Shown one piece after another: positions 31,302 through 38,419 of a stretch of DNA of 38,419 nucleotides. The notes under the pieces were generated by a model that did not search any database, had not been told where the DNA came from, and worked only from the letters and a program-made list of their open reading frames with translations. A program made the position numbers and the translations under genes. The first letter of the stretch is position 1; each line of letters starts with the position of its first letter. The stretch is from an uncultured Eubacteriales bacterium (GTDB lineage Bacteria > Bacillota > Clostridia > Oscillospirales > CAG-272): the NCBI GenBank assembly GCA_900546695.1, contig URDX01000017.1, positions 1 to 38,419 on the forward strand. The letters run 5' to 3'.

Positions 31302-33419
31302 ATGATAAGCTTAAGCGACGGCACGGCAGAGCTGCCCGGTGTCGGTCGGACACGCGCGGCGGCTCTTGAAAAGCTCGGGATATTCACTGCGCGCGACCTG
31401 CTCTATCACTTCCCGCGCGGCTATCAGAATCGCGGGGACATTCTCCCGCTGCTCGGCTGCCCCGACGGGACGGTAGGCGCTTTTATCCTGACCGTATCGA
31501 CCCCGCCGACGAGCGCGCGCATCAGCGGCGGGCGTTACCTCACGAAATTCTCGGCATACGACGATTCCGCATCGGTGAGCATAGTATATTTCAATCAGCC
31601 GTATGTGCGGGACATCTTCAAGGTCGGTGCGACCTTCCGTTTCTGGGGGCGGCTCAGCCATTCGGGCGGCAGATCGCAGCTGCTGTCGCCGCTGTTCGAG
31701 CCCGTGCTGCCGGGAAAAGCTCTGCCCGCGCTCGTTCCCGTCTATCCGCTCACCGCGGGAATATCGAGCAAGCTGATATCGGGACTTGTCAAAAGGCTGC
31801 TCGATTCGGGCTGCGTCGGCGAGCGTGACGACGTTATCCCCGCCGATGTTCGGCGCGAGCTCGGTCTTGCTGGACTGCGTGATGCGCTGCGCATGCTGCA
31901 TCTGCCGCAGAGCGGCGACGAGGTAAAAACGGCGATGCGGCGGTTCACATTCGAGCGGATGCTGATATTCGCTCTGTGCGCGGGGCTGTCAAAGCAGTCG
32001 ATAGACGGCAGACGGCATTATCCCGTAAGCCATGCGAATCTTGAGCCCTTCTATTCGCTGCTGTCGTTTGAGCCGACGGGCGCGCAGCGCCGCGCGATAG
32101 ACGATATCGCCCGCGACATGTGCACCGACCCCGACAGCCCGCCGATGAGCCGAATACTGACGGGAGACGTCGGCAGCGGAAAAACCGCGGTTGCTGCGGC
32201 GGCGATGTTCATTGCGGCGCAGTCATGCATACAGACAGCCATGATGGTGCCGACCGAAATACTCGCGGAGCAGCATTACCGCGAGCTTGAGCCGCTGCTC
32301 GGTCAGGCAGGAATAATGGTCGGTCTGATAACAGGCTCGACCCCGAAAAAGCGCAGAGCCGCGACCGAGGAGCAGCTGCGCACGGGCGAGCTCGATGTCG
32401 TTATCGGCACGCACGCCCTGCTCTCGGACGACGTTGTGTTTGACAGGCTCGGACTCGTTATCACCGATGAGCAGCACCGCTTCGGCGTAATGCAGCGCAC
32501 CGCGCTGTCAGAAAAAAGCGGTACGGCGGCGCCCTCACCGCACGTGCTCGTAATGAGCGCAACGCCGATACCGCGCACGCTTTCCTTCATATTATACGGC
32601 GACCTTGCTATCTCGACTCTTGACGAGCTCCCGCCCGGCAGGCAGAAGGTAGACACCTTTACGGTAGACGAGAGCTACCGTGAACGCATAGATGCGTTTA
32701 TACGTAAGAACGTGCTCGCAGGGCATCGCGCATACGTCGTCTGCCCCGCCGTCAGCCCCGCCGAAGCAAAGGAAGATGAAGAAGAGCTCGGCGACGGTGA
32801 TGAACCGCGCAGACTGCATACTGCGACCGAGACGGCGCAGCGGCTCGCCGCACTGTTTCCCGATATTCCCGTAGGGCTCGTCTACGGAAAGATGAATTCC
32901 GCCGATAAGGAGCGGGCTATGTCGGATTTTGCCGCGGGCAGGACAAGCATTCTTGTTTCCACCACCGTTATAGAGGTCGGTGTGAACGTTCCCGAGGCGA
33001 CGCTGATAGTCATAGAGGATGCCGACCGGTTCGGGCTATCGCAGCTGCATCAGCTGCGCGGCAGGGTCGGGCGCGGCAGCGAAAAGTCGTACTGCGTTCT
33101 GATATCGGACAATCGCAGCAGCGAGGCGCGCTCGCGGCTCGGGATAATGGTTAAGTCAAACGACGGCTTTGCCATAGCACAGCGCGATCTGCAGCTGCGC
33201 GGACCGGGTGACTTTTTCCCGCGCGCGGGCGGCGGAGCACGGCAGCACGGCGCGGTAGATTCGCAGCTGTTCTCCGCAGGCGCGGACGAGCAGTCGGTCG
33301 AAGCGGCATCGCGCACGGCAAAGGTGCTGCTCGATTCCGATCCGGTGCTCGCGGGGCATCCCGCGCTGAGAGCGCGCGTAGAGCAGCTTATGACCGTCGG
33401 TATAAATACCATCCACTGA
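31302..33419 (+). CDS. recG: ATP-dependent DNA helicase RecG
   Basis: Remodels stalled replication forks and branched recombination intermediates. The 705 residues hold an N-terminal wedge/OB domain (LPGVGRTRAAALEKLG..., FPRGYQNR, FWGRLSHSGG), then helicase motifs: Walker A GDVGSGKT (about 287-295), DEQHRFGV (about 389-396), MSATPIPRTL, TTVIEVGVNVPEA, HQLRGRVGRG, and the RecG C-terminal LQLRGPGDF. In the last motif FFPRAGGGARQHG replaces the usual FxGxRQHG, a five-residue or so insert. The start ATG 31302 follows AAAGGCGG. A long leader with promoter and terminator precedes it. It converges on topB. Confidence 0.95.
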   Translation: MISLSDGTAELPGVGRTRAAALEKLGIFTARDLLYHFPRGYQNRGDILPLLGCPDGTVGAFILTVSTPPTSARISGGRYLTKFSAYDDSASVSIVYFNQPYVRDIFKVGATFRFWGRLSHSGGRSQLLSPLFEPVLPGKALPALVPVYPLTAGISSKLISGLVKRLLDSGCVGERDDVIPADVRRELGLAGLRDALRMLHLPQSGDEVKTAMRRFTFERMLIFALCAGLSKQSIDGRRHYPVSHANLEPFYSLLSFEPTGAQRRAIDDIARDMCTDPDSPPMSRILTGDVGSGKTAVAAAAMFIAAQSCIQTAMMVPTEILAEQHYRELEPLLGQAGIMVGLITGSTPKKRRAATEEQLRTGELDVVIGTHALLSDDVVFDRLGLVITDEQHRFGVMQRTALSEKSGTAAPSPHVLVMSATPIPRTLSFILYGDLAISTLDELPPGRQKVDTFTVDESYRERIDAFIRKNVLAGHRAYVVCPAVSPAEAKEDEEELGDGDEPRRLHTATETAQRLAALFPDIPVGLVYGKMNSADKERAMSDFAAGRTSILVSTTVIEVGVNVPEATLIVIEDADRFGLSQLHQLRGRVGRGSEKSYCVLISDNRSSEARSRLGIMVKSNDGFAIAQRDLQLRGPGDFFPRAGGGARQHGAVDSQLFSAGADEQSVEAASRTAKVLLDSDPVLAGHPALRARVEQLMTVGINTIH

Positions 33420-33459
33420 TTTTCCGCACGCGGCAAAACCCGCGCGGAATACGGATGCA

Positions 33460-33481
33460 CATTGCCGCAGCTGCGGCAATG
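33460..33481. other. Perfect 22-base palindrome
   Basis: CATTGCCGCAG and its exact reverse complement, head to head, 41 bases after the recG stop codon. No T tract follows on either strand. Confidence 0.7.
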
Positions 33482-33492
33482 AAACATAACAA

Positions 33493-33545
33493 ATCGGCGG
33501 GGCTGTTAAAACTCGGTTTTAACAGCCCCGCCGATATTATTAATT
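33493..33545. terminator. Very strong terminator between recG and topB
   Basis: Perfect 20-base stem from ATCGGCGGGGCTGTTAAAAC (33493-33512) and its complement (33516-33535) around TCG, then ATTATTAATT. The centre AAAACTCGGTTTT is the same as in the terminator at 11829-11863. It can serve both converging genes. The rest of 33536-33731 shows nothing. Confidence 0.85.
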
Positions 33546-33731
33546 CTGCCTTGCTGTGCCGCGAAATTACACTCACGAGACTGACATAAGCCTGACAGTG
33601 TTTCGGGTCATATCGGAATTAACACGAGACGAACCGCACCTTGAGTCATATCAAAATCAAGCCGATAATGTAAGGCTTGGATTCAGCACGTGAAAGCCGT
33701 CCGACTCAATCCGACTTTTCGGAAAAGCATC

Positions 33732-35951
33732 TCATATCAGCTCGCCGTCGCCGCGCGGGTCGGCTCCCGCATAGCGCGAAGAGCAGACGGGCACATCCGG
33801 CACCGTCGTTCTGCGCGGGCTGCCCGAAAAATCAAACACCGCCTTATCGCCGTCAAGCCGCAGTGCGGCTGAAAAGCTCCTGCCCGTCTTTTTTGAGACA
33901 AAACCGTCTATAACGGCGGTTCTTCCCCGCTCGAGCAGCAGACGGATATTAGAGACCGATATCGGGCGCGAGCAGATGCGCAAACCGACCTTAAAGGTAC
34001 AGCCCTCCTTATAGCCCGAGCAGCCGTAGCTGAACTTTCCGCGCACGACATTTTTGCCGCAGACGGGACAGACACCGACGACATCGCCGTAAAAGCCCGT
34101 ATCGCGGTCGGTCTCGGGCGGGAGCGGGTCGCGCCGCGTCATTATCTCCGCAATCTCCCGCTCCGCGAGCTCTACGCTGTCGCGAACGGTGTACTCACCG
34201 TGAAAGACCTTTTTCAGCGCTACGCCGAGCGTGCTTGTCTTATATTTATCCATCGAGATATCCATGCCCGAGAGCGATTCTATGAGAAATTCGCCGCCCG
34301 GCAGAATGGTGTAGACATCCTTTTTCAGCTCGATATAGCCCGATGCGCGCGCGTTGCCGATTATGCCCGTGCGCGTCGCCTCCGTGCCGAGCTCAAGTCC
34401 CTCAAATATCGCGCGGTAATCCTCGCTGTCATCCTCATCCGCGGCATCGCCGTTCTTCATAGCCGCCTTTTCCTCACGAAAGGGGTTTTTCAGGTAGTTA
34501 TTAAGCGTTTCTATCGTATAGTGCTTGGGCGGAGAGGTCTCCTTCTCCTTCGGCTCGAACAGGATATTCACACGGTCGCCCTTTTTCAGCTGCGGAAGCA
34601 GCTTATCCTTTGATGAGTAGTCGTCATATTTCGTCCATCCGGGCTCGGTGATGACCATGCCCTTCAATGTAAAGTCCTCGTAGCCGCCGACCGATATCGT
34701 TATCTCGGTGCGCTCCGCCTGACACGGTGCGGAGCAGAAAACGGCGACAAAGCGGCGGAACACCGTCTGATAGACCTTTTTTTCCTCATCGGTGAGCGCG
34801 CCGGGCTTCGGTATCTTGACGGTCGGGGTCAAAGCCGAATGAGATTCTATCTTCGAATCGTCGAATATCGTCTTTTTATCCTTGAATTCGACGGGGTATC
34901 CGAGCGCCGAAACGCCCGAAAGAATGCTCTTTACCCTATCCTTTTCCGCCGTTGCAAGGTACTCGGAGTTTGTACGGGGATATGTCAGATAGCCCTCCTC
35001 GTACAGCTTCTGCACTATGCGCAGGCTGTCGTCCATCGACATTTTATATTTCTTTCCGAGAACGTTCTGCAGCTTTGAGAGTGAATAGAGCTTGCCCGGC
35101 TTTACCGTATCCTTTTTGGTTTTTCTCGAGGTGACGATTGCCTCGCTCGCGTTATACTTATCGCACAGAGCAATCGCACCCGCGCGGTCGCCAGACTCAA
35201 ACTTTACCTTGCTGACCAGCTCCACGGGCGTTCCGTCGGTCTCTGCGCGGCTCGCGGCGACATAGTAGGTCGACGGAACGAAATTCCGTATCTCCATATC
35301 GCGGTCGTAGACAGCCTTGACTATCGGAACGATGACACGCCCGACCCGCAGCAGCGTTCCCGTGCGCAGCGTCGCGTAGCGGGTGAGATTGACTCCGTAC
35401 AGCCAGTCGATGTATGTACGTGCAAAGCCCTCGTCGGCGAGCTGCTGATATTCGTCCTCGCTCTTCATGCTGCGCAGCGCCGCCGCGACCGTCTCGGGGG
35501 TCTGATCGGGCAGCCACAGACGGTCAAACGGCTTTTCGCCGTGCAGCGCGTGACTCACGCACAGACGGACAATTATCTCACCCTCGCGGTCGGAGTCTCC
35601 CGCGTTGACGATGCGGTCGACATCCTCGCGGTTGCACAGCGTCTCAATGACCGAAAACTGCCGCTGAATGCCCGCGTCGGGCCTGCCGTTCTCGCCCGCG
35701 CGCAGACGAAAACGGAACTCGGTCGGAAAACAGGGCAGATTCGCCATAGTCCAACGCGGGCGCTTGCCCTCCTGCACGGGCTCGGGGGACGGGTTGTAAT
35801 CCTCTATATCGCAGAGCGAAAAGAGATGACCGAACGCCCATGTGACGATATATCCGCAGCCCTCGTAGTAGCCGCTGCACTTATTCATCCTGCCGATGCC
35901 CGCGACGATGTTGCGCGCAAGGCTCGGCTTCTCTGCAATTATGAGTATCAT
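33732..35951 (-). CDS. topB: DNA topoisomerase III (type IA)
   Basis: Cuts and rejoins single strands to decatenate DNA and resolve recombination intermediates, consistent with recG next door. The 739 residues have the TOPRIM domain with Glu7 in AEKPSLA and the acidic set Asp119, Asp121 and Glu123 in NAGDSDREGE, the active-site Tyr324 in YLTYPRTNSEYL, and a C-terminal zinc ribbon CPVCGK...YGCSGYKEGC (about 650-675) followed by a topo C-terminal repeat. The usual RVQTP segment reads LRVGRVIVPIVKAV. AGGAGG lies nine bases before ATG. It is divergent from glnN. An extended -10 (TGG-TACAAT, about 36005-36013) may be its promoter. Confidence 0.93.
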   Translation of the reverse strand: MILIIAEKPSLARNIVAGIGRMNKCSGYYEGCGYIVTWAFGHLFSLCDIEDYNPSPEPVQEGKRPRWTMANLPCFPTEFRFRLRAGENGRPDAGIQRQFSVIETLCNREDVDRIVNAGDSDREGEIIVRLCVSHALHGEKPFDRLWLPDQTPETVAAALRSMKSEDEYQQLADEGFARTYIDWLYGVNLTRYATLRTGTLLRVGRVIVPIVKAVYDRDMEIRNFVPSTYYVAASRAETDGTPVELVSKVKFESGDRAGAIALCDKYNASEAIVTSRKTKKDTVKPGKLYSLSKLQNVLGKKYKMSMDDSLRIVQKLYEEGYLTYPRTNSEYLATAEKDRVKSILSGVSALGYPVEFKDKKTIFDDSKIESHSALTPTVKIPKPGALTDEEKKVYQTVFRRFVAVFCSAPCQAERTEITISVGGYEDFTLKGMVITEPGWTKYDDYSSKDKLLPQLKKGDRVNILFEPKEKETSPPKHYTIETLNNYLKNPFREEKAAMKNGDAADEDDSEDYRAIFEGLELGTEATRTGIIGNARASGYIELKKDVYTILPGGEFLIESLSGMDISMDKYKTSTLGVALKKVFHGEYTVRDSVELAEREIAEIMTRRDPLPPETDRDTGFYGDVVGVCPVCGKNVVRGKFSYGCSGYKEGCTFKVGLRICSRPISVSNIRLLLERGRTAVIDGFVSKKTGRSFSAALRLDGDKAVFDFSGSPRRTTVPDVPVCSSRYAGADPRGDGELI

Positions 35952-36012
35952 CCGATCAACCCTCCTCTCTCATGTCCATCGGTAAAAATCAACATAACAA
36001 GGCTATTGTACC

Positions 36013-36073
36013 ACATTTTTGCGCCGAATTCCACCCATATTGTAAAAATAAGCTCCGCGCGGCGCAAAAATGT
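36013..36073. promoter_or_regulatory. Perfect 14-base inverted repeat between topB and glnN
   Basis: ACATTTTTGCGCCG (36013-36026) and CGGCGCAAAAATGT (36060-36073) are exact reverse complements separated by 33 bases. The right arm ends on the first base of the glnN -35 hexamer, and the left arm lies against the likely topB -10. This is the layout of a paired operator. The regulator is unknown; it does not match GlnR sites. Confidence 0.55.
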
Positions 36074-36101
36074 TGACATCCGATGCCGCAGGCGGTATAA
36101 T
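36073..36101 (+). promoter_or_regulatory. Promoter of glnN
   Basis: TTGACA (36073-36078), 17-base spacer, TATAAT (36096-36101), about 47 bases before the start codon. Confidence 0.85.
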
Positions 36102-36148
36102 TTCTTTATCGACACAATGCGCGCTGCGAAAGGATTCAGTAAAAGACT

Positions 36149-38248
36149 ATGAATTACGTACCCGAGACCTTCGGCTCACTTGTTTTTAATGCCGCCACCA
36201 TGAAGGCACGCCTGCCGAGCGAAACATACGCCTCGCTCAAGCGTACCATGGAGGACGGTCGGCATCTCGACCTCGGTGTCGCTCACGTCGTCGCTAACGC
36301 GATGAAGGATTGGGCGGTCGAGCACGGTGCCACACACTATACCCACTGGTTTCAGCCCATGACGGGCATCACCGCCGAGAAGCACGACAGCTTTATCTCC
36401 CCAGCGGGAGACGGGCGGGTAATAATGGAATTCTCGGGTAAGGAGCTCGTACGCGGCGAGCCCGATGCATCGAGTCTGCCGTCGGGCGGACTGCGCGCTA
36501 CCTTTGAGGCGCGCGGCTACACCGCATGGGACCCCACCGCATACGCCTTTATAAAGGGAACGACGCTGTACATCCCCACCGTTTTCTGCTCGTACAGCGG
36601 AGAGGCGCTTGACCAGAAAACGCCGCTCATGCGTTCGATGGAAACGCTCGGACGTCAGGCGCTGCGCGTCATCCGCCTGTTCGGCTCTGATGCCACCCGC
36701 GTATTCACCTCTGCGGGACCCGAGCAGGAGTACTTCCTTGTCGAAAAGGAGATGTACGACCGCCGCCCCGACCTCGTCTTTACGGGCAGAACGCTCTACG
36801 GCACCCGCGCGGTCAAGGGGCAGGAGCTCGACGACCATTATTTCGGCGCCATACAGCCGAGGGTAAAGGCGTTCATGACCGAGCTTGACGAGGAGCTGTG
36901 GAAGCTCGGCGTGCTCGCAAAGACCGAGCACAACGAGACCGCTCCCGCACAGCACGAGCTCGCGCCCATCTACCGCATGACAAACAAGGCGACCGACGAC
37001 AATCAGCTCACCATGGAGATGATGCAGGAGGTCGCAAAGCGTCACGGGCTCGTCTGCCTGCTGCACGAAAAGCCCTTTGAGGGGGTCAACGGCTCGGGCA
37101 AGCACAATAACTGGTCACTCTCGACAAATACGGGCGTTAACCTGCTCTCCCCCGGAGAGACCCCGCATGAGAACGCGCAGTTCCTGCTCTTTCTCTGCGC
37201 CGTAATAAAGGCAGTAGACGATTATCAGGTGCTGCTGCGCATATCGGTCGCAGACGCGGGAAATGACCACCGTCTCGGTGCAAGTGAGGCACCGCCCGCC
37301 ATCGTTTCCGTGTTTCTCGGCGATGAGCTCACCGCCATTCTCGAGGCAATAAAGAACGATACCCCGTATCTCGCGGAGGAAAAATCGGTGCTGCGTCTCG
37401 GCGTTCACGTGCTTCCTAAGCTGCCGAAGGACACCACCGACCGCAACCGCACATCTCCGTTTGCATTCACGGGCAACAAGTTCGAGTTCCGCATGCTCGG
37501 CGCATCGAGCTCCATCTCGCTCACAAATACGATAATTAACACCTCGGTAGCCGAGTCGCTGCGCGTCTACGCCGATGAGATAGAAGCACGTTTGGGACGC
37601 GAGGAGCTCTCGACCATCGTTCACGACCTGATAAAGCGCACCATAAAGGAGCACGACAGGATAATATTCAACGGCAACGGCTACGACGGCGCATGGAAGG
37701 CGGAGGCGATGCGCCGCGGGCTGCGCAACTTCCCGACGACCGCAGACTGCGTACCGCATCTGCTCGACCGCGAGAATATCGACCTGCTCACCCGCCATAA
37801 GGTGTACAGCGAATCCGAGCTGCGCTCACGCCATGACGTTATGCTCGGCAACTACTGCTCAAAGATAACGATAGAAGCGCGCACCATGCTTGAGATGGCT
37901 AAGCGCGACATCATACCCGCAGTAACGCGGCAGATAAAGACACTCGCCGAGACGGTGGCGGCGGCACGTGCCGCAGTCAGCCCCGACGCACTCGGCTGCG
38001 AAGCGGAAACGGTCGCGACCCTCTCGTCGCTCGTATCCGATATGCGCGCGGCATGCGCAAAGCTCGAATCGCAGCTCTCGGAGTCGGTGGGAATAGCAAG
38101 CATCGCGGAGCGCGCAATGTTCTTCAAGCGCGATATCCTCGACGAGATGGATGTCCTCCGCAGCGCTGCGGATTCCGCAGAAGCACTCACCGACCGCAGT
38201 CTTTGGCCGTATCCGACGTACGGCGACCTTCTCTACGGTGTTCGGTGA
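36149..38248 (+). CDS. glnN: Glutamine synthetase type III
   Basis: Makes glutamine from glutamate, ammonia and ATP, the entry of nitrogen into metabolism. GSIII is unlike GlnA type I in length (699 residues) and forms a double hexamer. Signature segments seen: THWFQPMTGITAEKHDSF (about 65-82), the catalytic-domain TEHNETAPAQHELAP (about 260-274), FEGVNGSGKHNNWS (about 310-323), ISVADAGNDHRLGASEAPP, FTGNKFEFRMLGAS, and a helical C-terminal region rich in Ala and Glu. The ATG is preceded by AAAGGA at a rather long 14-base spacing. It is a single gene with a perfect promoter and a possible operator. Regulation by nitrogen supply is expected but not shown. Confidence 0.97.
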   Translation: MNYVPETFGSLVFNAATMKARLPSETYASLKRTMEDGRHLDLGVAHVVANAMKDWAVEHGATHYTHWFQPMTGITAEKHDSFISPAGDGRVIMEFSGKELVRGEPDASSLPSGGLRATFEARGYTAWDPTAYAFIKGTTLYIPTVFCSYSGEALDQKTPLMRSMETLGRQALRVIRLFGSDATRVFTSAGPEQEYFLVEKEMYDRRPDLVFTGRTLYGTRAVKGQELDDHYFGAIQPRVKAFMTELDEELWKLGVLAKTEHNETAPAQHELAPIYRMTNKATDDNQLTMEMMQEVAKRHGLVCLLHEKPFEGVNGSGKHNNWSLSTNTGVNLLSPGETPHENAQFLLFLCAVIKAVDDYQVLLRISVADAGNDHRLGASEAPPAIVSVFLGDELTAILEAIKNDTPYLAEEKSVLRLGVHVLPKLPKDTTDRNRTSPFAFTGNKFEFRMLGASSSISLTNTIINTSVAESLRVYADEIEARLGREELSTIVHDLIKRTIKEHDRIIFNGNGYDGAWKAEAMRRGLRNFPTTADCVPHLLDRENIDLLTRHKVYSESELRSRHDVMLGNYCSKITIEARTMLEMAKRDIIPAVTRQIKTLAETVAAARAAVSPDALGCEAETVATLSSLVSDMRAACAKLESQLSESVGIASIAERAMFFKRDILDEMDVLRSAADSAEALTDRSLWPYPTYGDLLYGVR

Positions 38249-38311
38249 GGCTAAAATCGTCCGGCCCGAAAAAGCTCTCGGTGAGGCTAAAAAAGCGCAG
38301 ACCGAAAAAGC
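38242..38311. repeat. Two direct 34-base units at the glnN end
   Basis: TCGGTGAGGCTAAAA...CCGAAAAAGC at 38242-38275 recurs at 38278-38311 with differences in the middle. The first copy includes the glnN stop codon. Confidence 0.65.
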
Positions 38312-38408
38312 GGATAAAAGTATGATTTGGGCTTTTATACGGCACGAATACAGAGAAAACTGATGAAATCCTATCGGATTTCTCCGAAGGAATGATTATC
38401 CGCTTTTT
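38305..38408 (+). other. Long-range inverted repeat, possible terminator or structured RNA
   Basis: AAAAAGCGGATAA (38305-38317) pairs exactly with TTATCCGCTTTTT (38396-38408). Inside is a second hairpin, GAAATCC-TATC-GGATTTC (about 38365-38382). The last arm ends in five Ts, so it could stop glnN transcription. A 13-codon frame (ATG 38322) lies inside the loop. The window ends 11 bases later. Confidence 0.5.
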
Positions 38409-38419
38409 CTACCGCCGAA

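Overview
The window looks like chromosomal DNA of an anaerobic, low-oxygen-adapted Firmicute, most likely a Clostridia member of the Ruminococcaceae/Oscillospiraceae type with fairly high GC for that group. The reasons are the gene set (type III glutamine synthetase, SpoIIIAH-family protein, split transketolase, NrdG2-type radical-SAM activase, Tex, small alarmone synthetase, NifS/NifU with an Rrf2 regulator) and many textbook TTGACA-17-TATAAT promoters with AGGAG-type ribosome sites. No rRNA, tRNA, CRISPR array, phage gene or transposase was seen.

Layout. 1-2349: aspartate kinase behind a strong promoter, then a LOG-family nucleotide phosphoribohydrolase on the other strand. 2350-3483: a repeat-rich gap with the decayed 3' end of a second heavy-metal P-type ATPase. 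3484-6694 (minus): a copper operon, csoR then copA. The CsoR carries a cysteine-rich N-terminal extension. The CopA has a CopZ-like domain fused to its C-terminus, preceded by its own internal ribosome site and ATG. The csoR promoter holds two CsoR-type boxes, one lying exactly in the -35/-10 spacer. 6793-8030: a membrane-anchored NERD-domain protein. 8131-8859: a ZIP-family metal transporter. 9043-11811 (minus): an iron-sulfur locus, Rrf2/IscR-like regulator, then nifS-nifU. The regulator and nifS promoters share a palindromic operator (AACATA-TATGTT halves).

11821-14355: a clan GH-D (GH36-like) glycosidase on the minus strand. 14504-18145 (plus): membrane lipid genes, namely a flippase-like (LPG-synthase TM) protein, a PssA-like CDP-alcohol phosphatidyltransferase and phosphatidylserine decarboxylase, which together make and convert phosphatidylserine to phosphatidylethanolamine. 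18196-20183: two-subunit transketolase. 20346-22770: NrdG2-like activase, RelQ-type (p)ppGpp synthetase and an overlapping membrane protein. 22854-25777 (minus): an orphan MsmX/UgpC-type sugar-ABC ATPase followed by two tandem ThuA-domain paralogues. 26138-28374 (minus): Tex. 28982-29833 (minus): a class I glutamine-amidotransferase-like hydrolase. 30071-30928: SpoIIIAH-like protein with a long cytosolic N-terminus. 31005-33545: recG behind a promoter/terminator leader. 33732-35951 (minus): topoisomerase III. 36073-38248: type III glutamine synthetase. A perfect 14-bp inverted repeat lies between the divergent topB and glnN genes.

Most genes are housekeeping. The points most worth following up are the CopA-CopZ nested gene with the Cys-rich CsoR, the paired Rrf2 operators, the inverted repeat before glnN, the recG leader, and several small intergenic repeat/hairpin elements. 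I did not see a convincing wholly new multi-gene system. All family calls rest on reading motifs by eye without a database search.
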